This document shows positions 7,741 through 16,043 of a stretch of DNA of 64,000 nucleotides, piece after piece (position 1 is the first letter of the stretch; each line of letters starts with the position of its first letter). The stretch covers positions 1 to 64,000 of the forward strand of contig VBHI01000199.1 of assembly GCA_005881495.1 (NCBI GenBank). Reading direction: 5' to 3'. This DNA comes from Chloroflexota bacterium. GTDB lineage: Bacteria; Chloroflexota; Ktedonobacteria; Ktedonobacterales; Ktedonobacteraceae. The position numbers were made by a program, and so were the translations under genes. Under the pieces are notes generated by a model that saw only the letters and a program-made list of their open reading frames with translations, was not told the origin of the DNA and made no database searches.

Positions 7741-9051
7741 ATGGCAATCAGCAAACAGACAAACGCAACCCGGTCCATATCCCAGAACAGTAGCGCGCTT
7801 GAAGCGGCCATGCACAAAATCTCCTCGGTTGAAGTACCACAGGGCAAAAGCATCGCCCTGGCCTATTCAGGCGGCCTCGACTCGACGCTTTGCGTCAAAC
7901 TCTCCCAGCAGAAATACCATGCGCGCAACCTTGTAGCCATCAGCGTTGACGTCGGTCAGGGAGCAACTGAAATCCAGGACAGTATCACCAGGGCGGAAAA
8001 ATTAGGCATCTCCCCTCTTATCATCGATGCAAAGCAGGAGTTCACCGAGCACTGGTTGAGCAAAGCCATCCAGGCAAATTCCGACTATAACGGTTACCCC
8101 GTCTCAACCTCGATGACCCGCCAGCTTATCGCTGCATGCGTGGCCCAGCAGGCCCTCGAACTTGGTTGCGACGCCCTGATGGAAGGCTCCAGCGGCAAAG
8201 GCAACGACCAGTACCGTATGCACAACGTCTTCAGCCTCTTTGCCCCTGGCCTCTCCATCTTTGTTCCCGTGCGCGATTTCGACCTCACCCGCGGGGAAGA
8301 ACAGCTCCTGATGGAGCACTACGACGTACCCGTTGAGGAAGTCATTGCCGGTGGCGACGATAAGACCATGTGGTGCCGCTCTATCGCCAGCGGTGGCATC
8401 GGCCTCGATACAGAGCTGCCCGATTCAATCTGGCTCTGGCTCACCCCGCCGGCAAAGGCCCCCGACAAGCCCACAACCCTGACATTGATCTGGCAGAACG
8501 GGCTCCCTATCGCCCTGAACGGCGTCAATCTGCCGCTTGAACAGCTCATTGAGCAGCTCAATGTCATTGGCGGAGCCAACGGTATCGGGAAAATAGATCT
8601 CTTCGAGGACGGCATTATGGGTCTGAAATCCCGTGAAATCTATGAAGCGCCAGCCGCGACTATCCTACTCAAAGTGCACCGCGACCTCGAACAGTTCTGC
8701 CTGACCAAAGAAGAGATCCAGTTGAAACGCCAGCTCGACGCACAATGGGCGAAACTTGTTTACCACGGCGATTGGTTCCACCCCTTGAAAGAGGCTATCG
8801 ACGCCTTTATCGCCACTACGCAGAAGGCTGTCAACGGCGAGTATGTCATTGAACTCTATAAGGGCAACATCGATATCCGCTCCCGCTCGTCGTCAAGCAG
8901 CCTCTTCTTCCCAGATGTACGCTCAATCAACAGCGCAAGCTTCAATCAGAAGGAGTGCGCACCCGCCGCACGCATTCGCGGTTTACCTTACGAGCTTATT
9001 GCACGCCGTAACAAAAACGCTGCCACCACGGAGGAAGGAAAACAGCAATGA
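7741..9051 (+). CDS. argininosuccinate synthase-like protein, divergent paralogue
   Basis: ArgG joins citrulline and aspartate with ATP in arginine synthesis. This 436-residue member has a 35-residue N-terminal extension, the ATP pyrophosphatase loop AYSGGLDS, a second nucleotide region SSGKGNDQ and the late KSREIYEAPAA segment. It most resembles the archaeal-type subgroup (the stretch APDKP is shared). Compared with the second ArgG encoded 1.4 kb downstream, conserved positions differ: GCTGKGNDQVRF becomes GSSGKGNDQYRM, SVDQNLWGRSIE becomes GDDKTMWCRSIA, and ALARPLIA becomes SMTRQLIA. The start at 7741 follows GAAGGAG and lies after the T-box terminator. It overlaps argH by ATGA. It may have altered substrate use or be a regulatory partner. 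Confidence 0.8.
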   Translation: MAISKQTNATRSISQNSSALEAAMHKISSVEVPQGKSIALAYSGGLDSTLCVKLSQQKYHARNLVAISVDVGQGATEIQDSITRAEKLGISPLIIDAKQEFTEHWLSKAIQANSDYNGYPVSTSMTRQLIAACVAQQALELGCDALMEGSSGKGNDQYRMHNVFSLFAPGLSIFVPVRDFDLTRGEEQLLMEHYDVPVEEVIAGGDDKTMWCRSIASGGIGLDTELPDSIWLWLTPPAKAPDKPTTLTLIWQNGLPIALNGVNLPLEQLIEQLNVIGGANGIGKIDLFEDGIMGLKSREIYEAPAATILLKVHRDLEQFCLTKEEIQLKRQLDAQWAKLVYHGDWFHPLKEAIDAFIATTQKAVNGEYVIELYKGNIDIRSRSSSSSLFFPDVRSINSASFNQKECAPAARIRGLPYELIARRNKNAATTEEGKQQ

Positions 9052-10445
9052 CCAAGCTGTGGCAAAAAGGATATCGCCTGAACGAGCAGGTCGAGCGCTT
9101 TGAGGGAGCGCAGAACAGTGCGCTCGATAATAAACTGATTCGCCATGACGTATGGGGATCGCTCGCCCATGCCGCCATGCTCAAACACATTGGCATCCTG
9201 AAAGATAACGAATACCAGGCGCTGAAAGACGCCCTTTGCAACATTCTGAAGCTTGAAAAGGCCGCTACCTTTACCGTATCACCTGCCGATGAGGATGTAC
9301 ATACGAGCGTCGAGAACTACCTCGTAGCCGAGGCGGGTGCCATCGGCAAAAAGATTCACATGGCACGTTCACGCAATGACCAGGTCCTGGTGGACCTGCG
9401 CTTGTACGGCAAAGAGCAGCTTCACTACGTAGCCGACAAACTCTGCCAGCTTTGTGCCGCCCTCCTGGATTTCGCGGACGCTCACGCTGATGTGCCTATG
9501 CCCGGTTATACCCATATGCAGCGGGCTATGCTCTCCTCCGTGGGTCTCTGGGCAGCCAGCTTTTCAGAGGCTTTGCTCGACGACGAAAAGCTGCTCTCTA
9601 CAGCGTACGACCTCAATGACCAGTCACCGCTCGGCTCGGCGGCCGGTTATGGCGTCCCCCTTGCTATCAACCGGCAATATAGCTCCGACCTGCTCGGCTT
9701 CTCACGTGTACAGCAAAACGTCATTTACGTGCAGAACAGCCGTGGCAAGATCGAAGCGGCCATTGTGCAGGCGCTGGCACAAATTATGCTCGATCTGAGC
9801 AAGTTGGCCCAGGACATCCTGCTCTTCACAACGGTGGAGTATGGCTTCTTTCAAGTAGCCCAGGAGCTTTGTACGGGCAGCAGCATCATGCCCCAGAAGC
9901 GCAACCTCGGCGTCATGGAGCTTGTCCGCGCACGTACCCAGACGATGCTGGCACTCCAACAGCAGATTCTCGGTATCGTCAGTGGCTTACCCTCCGGCTA
10001 CAACATGGACTACCAGGAGACGAAACGTCCCTTTATGGAGGCGCTGAACCTGGTGCAGGAGAGCCTGGAGATTTGCACGCTGGTTGTGAACTCGCTTGAA
10101 GTCAACACCGATCGTCTGATAGCCGCCTGTACATTCGAGTTGTTTGCCGCCGACCGCGCCTATGAACTCACCACGACCGCCAATCTGCCTTTTCGTGATG
10201 CCTATCGCATCGTTGGAGCAGAGGTAACAGCGCAGCTAGACCGCAAAATGCCCCTGCCGGTTGAAAGCCAGCAACAGCTTATCAAACGGCTCTCTGCCCG
10301 CAGTCACCTGGGAGGTGCCGGCAACCTTGGATTAGCCATCATCCAAAACCAGCTTGAACACGTAAATTCGCTCTGGGAAGAGCGCGCTGAAACTTTCACG
10401 AAAACAATCGCAGCCTTGACTGGGGCCGCTTCAGAGGAGATATAA
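9048..10445 (+). CDS. argH: argininosuccinate lyase
   Basis: Splits argininosuccinate into arginine and fumarate in the cytoplasm. The 465 residues match the usual family length. The fumarase/aspartase superfamily signature G-S-S-I-M-P-Q-K-R-N is at about residues 282-291, and the early substrate region A-R-S-R-N-D-Q and the P-G-Y-T-H-M-Q block are intact. The ATG overlaps the stop of the divergent argG-like gene (ATGA), and the next argG follows after 4 bp. The three genes therefore form one T-box-controlled transcript. Confidence 0.95.
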   Translation: MTKLWQKGYRLNEQVERFEGAQNSALDNKLIRHDVWGSLAHAAMLKHIGILKDNEYQALKDALCNILKLEKAATFTVSPADEDVHTSVENYLVAEAGAIGKKIHMARSRNDQVLVDLRLYGKEQLHYVADKLCQLCAALLDFADAHADVPMPGYTHMQRAMLSSVGLWAASFSEALLDDEKLLSTAYDLNDQSPLGSAAGYGVPLAINRQYSSDLLGFSRVQQNVIYVQNSRGKIEAAIVQALAQIMLDLSKLAQDILLFTTVEYGFFQVAQELCTGSSIMPQKRNLGVMELVRARTQTMLALQQQILGIVSGLPSGYNMDYQETKRPFMEALNLVQESLEICTLVVNSLEVNTDRLIAACTFELFAADRAYELTTTANLPFRDAYRIVGAEVTAQLDRKMPLPVESQQQLIKRLSARSHLGGAGNLGLAIIQNQLEHVNSLWEERAETFTKTIAALTGAASEEI

Positions 10446-10449
10446 TACT

Positions 10450-11694
10450 ATGTCAACCGTTGTACTCGCATATTCGGGTGGTCTGGATACCTCCGTGGCC
10501 ATCCGCTGGATCAAAGAACAATATAATCTTGACGTCATCGCCCTGACCATCGACGTAGGCAATGATCGAGACCTGCCCGCTATCGCGGCTCGCGCTCAGC
10601 AAATAGGCGCGACCAAGGCCATGGTTGTGGATGCTCGCGCCGACTTCGTACGCTACTTCGTGTGGCCTGCGTTACAGGCTGGAGCAATCTACGAGGGCAG
10701 CTATCCCCTGGCCACCGCCCTGGCACGTCCCCTTATTGCACGCTTACTGGTGGAAGTAGCTCGCGCGGAAGGTGCGGTAGCCGTAGCACACGGCTGTACC
10801 GGCAAAGGCAACGACCAGGTTCGCTTCGATGTCTCAATCAACACCCTGGCTCCCGATCTGCAAATCATCGCTCCAGTACGCGAGTGGAGCATGACACGGG
10901 ACAACGAGATTGCCTACGCCGCAGAGCATTCCATTCCCATCAAGGTGAATACAGCCAGTGCCTACTCCGTTGACCAGAACCTGTGGGGGCGTAGCATCGA
11001 GTGCGGCATCCTGGAAGACCCCTGGGCCGAACCACCCGAAGAAGTCTATGGCTGGACGGCGAATCCTGATGAACTTGGGCACGTCGAGCCCACCTATGTG
11101 GAGATCATGTTTCAACATGGCATACCCCTGGCGCTTAACGGTGAAGAGACGGATGGCGTGCTTCTCATTGAAACACTGAACAGGCTCGGGGGAAAATATG
11201 GCATTGGACGCATCGACCATATCGAGAACCGCCTCGTGGGTATCAAATCCCGCGAAGTCTACGAAGCTCCCGCTGCCATTATCCTGCATTCAGCCCACCA
11301 GGCCCTGGAAAGCTTGACACTGAGCCGCGACCAGGCGTGCTTCAAAGAGATCGTCTCCGCTGAATACGCGCGCCTCATCTATAATGGCCAGTGGTATAGC
11401 GCCTTGCACCAGGATCTGGCCGCCTATATCCAGAGTACGCAACGCTACGTAAGCGGCACCGTGCGCGTTAAGTTATCGCATGGCCATTGTGCCATTGTTG
11501 GTCGCCGCTCAGAGCACTCGCTCTACAGCCACAGTCTGGCAACCTACGATAGAGGCGATCAATTCGATCACAACGCTGCCCTCGGCTTCATCAAACTGTG
11601 GGGTCTTCCTCTCACCACCCAGGCCCAGGCCCAACTCCTGCCCTCCATCGGCATAGAAGGAACTTTGCTCTCGCTAGACACACCATCAACGTAG
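10450..11694 (+). CDS. argG: argininosuccinate synthase
   Basis: Canonical ArgG of 414 residues. It has the ATP loop AYSGGLDTS at residues 7-15, EGSYPLATALARPLIA for citrulline, HGCTGKGNDQVRFD for ATP/aspartate, YSVDQNLWGRSIECG and KSREVYEAPAA. It is the third gene of the operon, 4 bp after argH, and probably provides the actual synthase activity. The C-terminal ~25 residues are unremarkable. The operon ends here; the following 420 bp carry intergenic repeats. Confidence 0.95.
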   Translation: MSTVVLAYSGGLDTSVAIRWIKEQYNLDVIALTIDVGNDRDLPAIAARAQQIGATKAMVVDARADFVRYFVWPALQAGAIYEGSYPLATALARPLIARLLVEVARAEGAVAVAHGCTGKGNDQVRFDVSINTLAPDLQIIAPVREWSMTRDNEIAYAAEHSIPIKVNTASAYSVDQNLWGRSIECGILEDPWAEPPEEVYGWTANPDELGHVEPTYVEIMFQHGIPLALNGEETDGVLLIETLNRLGGKYGIGRIDHIENRLVGIKSREVYEAPAAIILHSAHQALESLTLSRDQACFKEIVSAEYARLIYNGQWYSALHQDLAAYIQSTQRYVSGTVRVKLSHGHCAIVGRRSEHSLYSHSLATYDRGDQFDHNAALGFIKLWGLPLTTQAQAQLLPSIGIEGTLLSLDTPST

Positions 11695-11734
11695 GGACCC
11701 GATTATGCAAATGAACAAATGAACGGAGCTATAA

Positions 11735-12000
11735 TGTAGGGGCGCAATCATGACCTTTAACAAAACGCTCTGGCCACCTTTCGGGGTCAATTTATCGTGC
11801 CCAACACCGATCATGGCATATAACAAACTACTCCGGACAACTGTAGGGGCCGATTATGCAGATTAACAAACTACTCCGGACAACTGTAGGGGCCGATTTA
11901 TCGCGCCCAGCGCCGATTTATCGGCCTCGGTGGCTATTCCGCTCTCCGGATTATTGAGTAAATGTGCATTATCGTGCCCACCGCCGATTTATCGGCCCCG
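11735..12000. repeat. TGTAGGGGC-type intergenic repeats with a 43-bp tandem pair
   Basis: Copies of TGTAGGGGC(C)GATT appear at about 11735, 11842 and 11885, and the phrase CCGATTTATCGGCC recurs. A 37-base unit TAACAAACTACTCCGGACAA + CTGTAGGGGCCGATT(A/T) is duplicated with a 43-bp period (11821 and 11864). The interval 11695-12118 contains these repeats and one hairpin unit (12038-12077), and I see no gene in it. Confidence 0.6.
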
Positions 12001-12037
12001 CCGCATGTCCCTCTATCCACACAAATTGCCTTGTAAG

Positions 12038-12077
12038 GCCAATACGTGTATAGTAGGGTTGACCCTTGCGGTCAACC
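12038..12077. repeat. dispersed repeat with GGTTGAC/GTCAACC hairpin, fourth copy
   Basis: GCCAATACGTGTATAGTAG followed by GGTTGAC, seven loop bases and GTCAACC (hairpin 12057-12077). It matches the copies near 6685 and 7171. It lies 41 bp before the nitroreductase start and so would be in that gene's leader or promoter. Confidence 0.75.
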
Positions 12078-12118
12078 TTGGCGGGGTGGCGGGCGATACA
12101 AAATGGAGAACAACCAGC

Positions 12119-12697
12119 ATGACTGTATTCGAAACAATCAAAAACCGGCGTAGCATCGGCAAAATGACCGAACACAGGCCCACGCGCAAGCAAATCGCAC
12201 AAATACTGGAGGCGGCAACCCACGCCCCCAATCATCACAAAGTTGAGCCCTGGAAATTCTTTGTGCTGGCAGGCAAATCACGCGCCGACCTGGGCGAAGT
12301 CATGGCCAAAGCCTTGGCGGAGCGTTTGGGCGATGTTACGAATGATAAAGCACAGGCAATGCTCAACAAAGAGCGCACCAAACTCCTGCGTTCACCTGTG
12401 GTCATCGTGGCCGTCGCCGAATCCCCCCAGCAATCAAATGTGTTGGCAATTGAGAATATTGAAGCAGTAGCTGCCGCCGTACAGAATATGCTTCTAACCG
12501 CCGAAGAATTAGGTCTGGCAGCCATGTGGCGCACCGGAGACGCCGCCTACGATCCACATATCAAGCAATGGCTTGGGCTGTCACCCGCAGACCACGTCGT
12601 GGCATTTGTCTATCTCGGCTTCCCCGCAATGCAAAAGCTAGAACGCCGCCCAACTTCTTTTGAGGAAAAGACAACCTGGCTCGATTGGGAAAATTGA
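12119..12697 (+). CDS. nitroreductase family protein
   Basis: A 192-residue FMN-dependent oxidoreductase-like protein of the nitroreductase superfamily, probably using NAD(P)H; substrate unknown. The N-terminal FMN-phosphate motif is ETIKNRRSIGKM (R-R-S), followed by EAATHAPNHHKVEPWKFFVL. The C-terminal half has E-N-I-E-A-V-A-A-A-V-Q-N-M and GLAAMWRTGDAAYDP. Length is near the short YdjA-like subgroup. ATG 12119 has GGAG upstream; the longer open frame starting at 11930 runs through repeat DNA and is not used. Confidence 0.85.
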   Translation: MTVFETIKNRRSIGKMTEHRPTRKQIAQILEAATHAPNHHKVEPWKFFVLAGKSRADLGEVMAKALAERLGDVTNDKAQAMLNKERTKLLRSPVVIVAVAESPQQSNVLAIENIEAVAAAVQNMLLTAEELGLAAMWRTGDAAYDPHIKQWLGLSPADHVVAFVYLGFPAMQKLERRPTSFEEKTTWLDWEN

Positions 12698-12767
12698 TGA
12701 GCGATGCCAAAGCGCACGTGATGACGCATCTCGCCATCACCCTTACGTTCAACACTGCTCATCGCCG

Positions 12768-13301
12768 CTAATATTTAATCAACGCGAACACATCATGCCC
12801 CTTCAGCTGATTTCGACCCTTGAGAAAAGCCAGTTCCACCAGAAAGGCAATGCCCGCAATTTGTCCACCCAGTTTCTCAACAAGTTCCATAGTCGCAGAA
12901 ACGGTACCGCCGGTTGCCAATAGATCATCGACAATCAGAACGCGCTGTCCTGGGCGAATAGCATCTTTGTGAATTTCTACGACATTCGTGCCATATTCCA
13001 GGGCATACTCGACACTGATTGTTTGATGCGGTAGTTTGCCAAATTTACGGACTGGCACGAATCCACAGTTCAACAGGTAGGCAATTGGGGCACCGAAAAT
13101 AAAACCGCGAGACTCGACTCCAACAACGGTCTCAATACCTGCGCCTGCATAGTGAGCCGCCAGGCGCTCCATAGATGCATGAAAGGCGGCTGCATCCTGT
13201 AACAATGGCGTAATATCCTTGAATAGAATTCCCCGCTGTGGAAAATCCGGGATATCCCGCACCCAGTCTTCCAATCGTATAGACTCAGAAGTTGACGACA
13301 T
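12768..13301 (-). CDS. apt: adenine phosphoribosyltransferase
   Basis: Purine salvage enzyme converting adenine and PRPP to AMP. The 177 residues match the family (170-185). The PRPP-binding motif VLIVDDLLATGGT is at about residues 121-133. The family start DIPDFPQRGILFKDITPLL, the flexible-loop region and GVESRGFIFGAPIAY are all present. It converges with the nitroreductase gene, separated by 70 bp. The ATG is preceded by GGAGAGAAC. Confidence 0.95.
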   Translation of the reverse strand: MSSTSESIRLEDWVRDIPDFPQRGILFKDITPLLQDAAAFHASMERLAAHYAGAGIETVVGVESRGFIFGAPIAYLLNCGFVPVRKFGKLPHQTISVEYALEYGTNVVEIHKDAIRPGQRVLIVDDLLATGGTVSATMELVEKLGGQIAGIAFLVELAFLKGRNQLKGHDVFALIKY

Positions 13302-13613
13302 CGGTAGTTCTCTCCTCTACAGACACATGAAATTAGACAACAACATAGGGTGCGGCCAACAAGCACCCCAGCATGACAAATCCCTCGTCGTCATTAATTC
13401 TTTGAATTGGCGACAATCGTTGATGGAACGCATTTCATTAAAACCACTCCATCATGCCTTGCAGTATACCCCAGCCTTCCCTCTCGTGCAAGCATTATCA
13501 TCCCTGTGCTGTCGCAGGTAATGCCTGCTTATCTACTGATAGAAGTTGGGCAGTGTAATAGGCACAGCGCGTGGCATGAATCGGAATGGTGCTCAGACAG
13601 TAGGGATATATGC

Positions 13614-13726
13614 TGGCTAAAATATCCTATGCAAGAAACGATGCGCCAATCACCGTCCTGTCATGCTGAGCGCAGCGAAGCATCTCGTGGCTAAAATATC
13701 CTACGCAAGAAACGATGCGCCAATCA
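13614..13726. repeat. 39-bp direct repeats flanking a CATGCTGAGC repeat core
   Basis: 13614-13652 and 13688-13726 are direct copies with one mismatch (TGGCTAAAATATCCTAYGC, AAGAAACGATGCGCCAATCA). Between them lies a 35-bp block containing CATGCTGAGCGCAGCGAAGC. The pattern is what a target duplication or recombination around a small repeat would leave. The rest of 13302-13760 shows nothing else I can identify. Confidence 0.75.
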
Positions 13727-13760
13727 TCACTTTCGATTCTCAACTAATTGTACTTGAGCC

Positions 13761-14180
13761 CTACGCTGCAGCAGCAGGCAATGCGGAGGTGCAAAAGGCA
13801 CAGCGCGTGGCCTTGATCGACACACTGCTCAAACAATACGGGCAATCGCGCGAAGTGGGATCTGTTGGCTCTTCGCCTCTTCTGCGGCGCGCCGCCAGGA
13901 TGTTCACCGGCTTCACCACCAGGAAAAATATAACAGCAGAAACGATTAAGAAGCTAATCACCGCATTTAGAAAAGCCCCTATCTGGAACTTACTGTTATT
14001 CACCGTCACTACGAGAGCGGAAAGATCGATCTTGCCGAATATACCGATTAACGGCGTAATAATATCTGCGACAAAAGCGCTAACTACAGCGGTGAAGGCC
14101 GCGCCGATAACAATACCAACAGCGAGGTCCACGACATTGCCGCGCAGAATAAACGTTTTGAATTCATCCACAACCTTCAT
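13761..14180 (-). CDS. mscL: large-conductance mechanosensitive channel with zinc-ribbon-like tail
   Basis: Emergency osmotic release channel of the inner membrane. The first helix region F-K-T-F-I-L-R-G-N-V-V-D-L-A-V-G-I-V-I-G-A-A-F is classic MscL, followed by the periplasmic loop and the second helix. Start at 14180 (MKVVDEFKTFILRGNV), with GGAGG upstream, gives 139 residues; the longer frame to 14267 adds a non-family extension. Unusually, the cytoplasmic tail after RRRRGEE reads CPYCLSSVSIKATRCAFC, two CxxC knuckles resembling a zinc ribbon. This could bind metal or a partner. Confidence 0.9.
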   Translation of the reverse strand: MKVVDEFKTFILRGNVVDLAVGIVIGAAFTAVVSAFVADIITPLIGIFGKIDLSALVVTVNNSKFQIGAFLNAVISFLIVSAVIFFLVVKPVNILAARRRRGEEPTDPTSRDCPYCLSSVSIKATRCAFCTSALPAAAA

Positions 14181-14382
14181 AAGAAATGCCCTCCGTTCAT
14201 ACACTAAAGTGCCAGGGTCCAGGAAGCACTGCCTGGTCCTTCTACATATCCGCGACGAGTGTAGCATATCCTTGCCAAAAATACCAGTGAATAGCCTACC
14301 CCCCGGTTGTATGAAATAGACCTTGTGAGATTCACCTTGAAACGCTACAATGCATCATGAAGAACTCGTGCATGGAGATAAA

Positions 14383-15192
14383 ATGCCGCGTAAACTGAAC
14401 GCATTAGAAATAGCGGAAGGAGCCTTACTGGTCGATATTGCTATCGTCTTCCAACTCCTTGTTCTTTACCTGCCTGTGGGAGGCATCTTTTTTAGCCTGC
14501 TCATTCCACCCTTATTTACAATACTCATCCTGCGCCGTCATTTCTATGCTGGCGTAATGGGAATGAGCGTTGCCCTCTTCATCATTGGCCTACTCACAGG
14601 TCTAGGTACAATCCAACTCATGCTGCTCGAGGTAGGTGCTGGCATCTACCTGGGACTGACAATGAAATACCGCCTGCATTATTTTCCCCTTATCCTCATT
14701 GGTACCACCGGCAGTACCATTCTCTTGACCTGTCTCACCTTGTTCAATATCCTGTTATTCGGAAAAGCTTTCTTAGCCAGCCTGCTCATAGGTTTTCGCG
14801 CGGCCTATAACCTGTTTTTCTCTCTGATGAACTTTATTACAACACAGCTTGGATTAAGTAGCTGGTGGAACAGCCTCTACCCAGCGGCAAGACATCTTGC
14901 GGATCTGACACTGAACTACTGGTTAGCAGCGCTTATCATCATTAACTGGATTACACTTCTGCCCGTTGTGATCATCGTGTACTACATTACGACCTTCCTG
15001 GTACGCCTCTTAGGCTATGATGTACGCCCATTCCCCGATGGCAGGATCAATACATTTATCCAGTGGATCATGCATCTACTCATAAGGGTAGCTCTTAAAC
15101 TGGGACTTGGGAGATTTTGGGTTACACGTACTCTTATCAAAGAATTTCGTAGGCAAAGTATTGGGCTTGGAAGGCAGAAGACGTCTAAATGA
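14383..15192 (+). CDS. predicted ECF transporter substrate-binding (S) component, membrane protein
   Basis: A 269-residue protein with about seven or eight hydrophobic helices that begins the ECF operon. The S subunit of an energy-coupling-factor importer binds the vitamin or metal ligand; this one resembles the DUF2232/MptD-like membrane group rather than a known vitamin-specific S protein. Ligand is unknown, and no riboswitch that would reveal it is visible upstream. I choose the ATG at 14383 because TGGAG precedes it; the ATG at 14350 would add 11 residues. The stop overlaps the start of the first ATPase. Confidence 0.6.
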   Translation: MPRKLNALEIAEGALLVDIAIVFQLLVLYLPVGGIFFSLLIPPLFTILILRRHFYAGVMGMSVALFIIGLLTGLGTIQLMLLEVGAGIYLGLTMKYRLHYFPLILIGTTGSTILLTCLTLFNILLFGKAFLASLLIGFRAAYNLFFSLMNFITTQLGLSSWWNSLYPAARHLADLTLNYWLAALIIINWITLLPVVIIVYYITTFLVRLLGYDVRPFPDGRINTFIQWIMHLLIRVALKLGLGRFWVTRTLIKEFRRQSIGLGRQKTSK

Positions 15193-16043
15193 ATGCAACT
15201 CCTCTCATTGATATTCACCAAATAACCTACACATACCCGCTACAAATGAAAGCAAATAGCCCTGCTCAATCTCTCAAGGCACTCCAGAATGTCAGCCTTC
15301 AAATTCAACCAGGTGAATTCCTTGCTGTACTTGGGCACAATGGCAGCGGCAAATCTACCCTGGCTCAACATTGTAACGCCTTGCTCATTCCTAATACTGG
15401 CCATGTCCTGGTAGCCGGCCTGGATACAAGCGATAAAATACTGCACCACGCTATCCGTGACTGTGTCGGTATGATTTTCCAGAACCCGGATAACCAGATA
15501 ATTGCGACTGTTGTCGAAGACGATGTTGCCTGGGCGCTGGCAGTTCGTGGCCTCCCTGCCACGCTGATTGCTGAACGCGTCGAACAGGCAATGACGGCAG
15601 TGGGCATTAGCCACCTGCGAAAACTCCCACCCCATCGCCTTTCGGGCGGACAGAAACAAAGGCTGGCCATTGCTGGCGTTCTGGCTCTGCGTCCGCAGTG
15701 TATCATAGCGGACGAGGCTACCTCACAGCTTGATCCGCTTTCACGACGAGAGATCACGGCATTGCTCCATCAACTTCATCAGGAGCTCGGCTTAACAATT
15801 ATCCAGGTCACCCACCTGCTAGAAGAGGCGGCACTCGCGCAGCGCGTTATCGTCATGGATCAGGGACGGATAGTCATGGAAGGAACACCTTCAGTCGTAT
15901 TCTCTGATATAGAGCGATTGCGCCAGCTGAGCCTCGCTATACCTGAACCTATCGAATTAGCTGACCGCCTGCGCGCATCAGGCATCACGATTTCAAGAGA
16001 AGCATTAACGGTGGAAGCTATTGCACGGGAGATTTCACGTTGA
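15189..16043 (+). CDS. ecfA1: ECF transporter ATPase (first A subunit)
   Basis: ABC-type ATPase that drives an ECF importer together with EcfA2 and EcfT. It has 284 residues: Walker A GHNGSGKST (about 51-59), Q-loop FQNPDNQI (typical ECF Q-loop FQNPxxQ), signature LSGGQKQRLAIAG, Walker B IIADEATSQLD and the switch histidine in QVTHLLEEA. DEA instead of DEP after Walker B is common in EcfA. It overlaps the S component by ATGA and the next ATPase by 4 bp. Confidence 0.9.
   Translation: MNATPLIDIHQITYTYPLQMKANSPAQSLKALQNVSLQIQPGEFLAVLGHNGSGKSTLAQHCNALLIPNTGHVLVAGLDTSDKILHHAIRDCVGMIFQNPDNQIIATVVEDDVAWALAVRGLPATLIAERVEQAMTAVGISHLRKLPPHRLSGGQKQRLAIAGVLALRPQCIIADEATSQLDPLSRREITALLHQLHQELGLTIIQVTHLLEEAALAQRVIVMDQGRIVMEGTPSVVFSDIERLRQLSLAIPEPIELADRLRASGITISREALTVEAIAREISR

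Noticed and set aside
11930..12118. N-terminal extension of the nitroreductase
   Set aside because: The extension reads through intergenic repeats; ATG 12119 fits the family start.
13663..14319. 218-codon plus-strand frame opposite mscL
   Set aside because: It is the antisense of mscL, which has clear family motifs; the frame also begins within a repeat.
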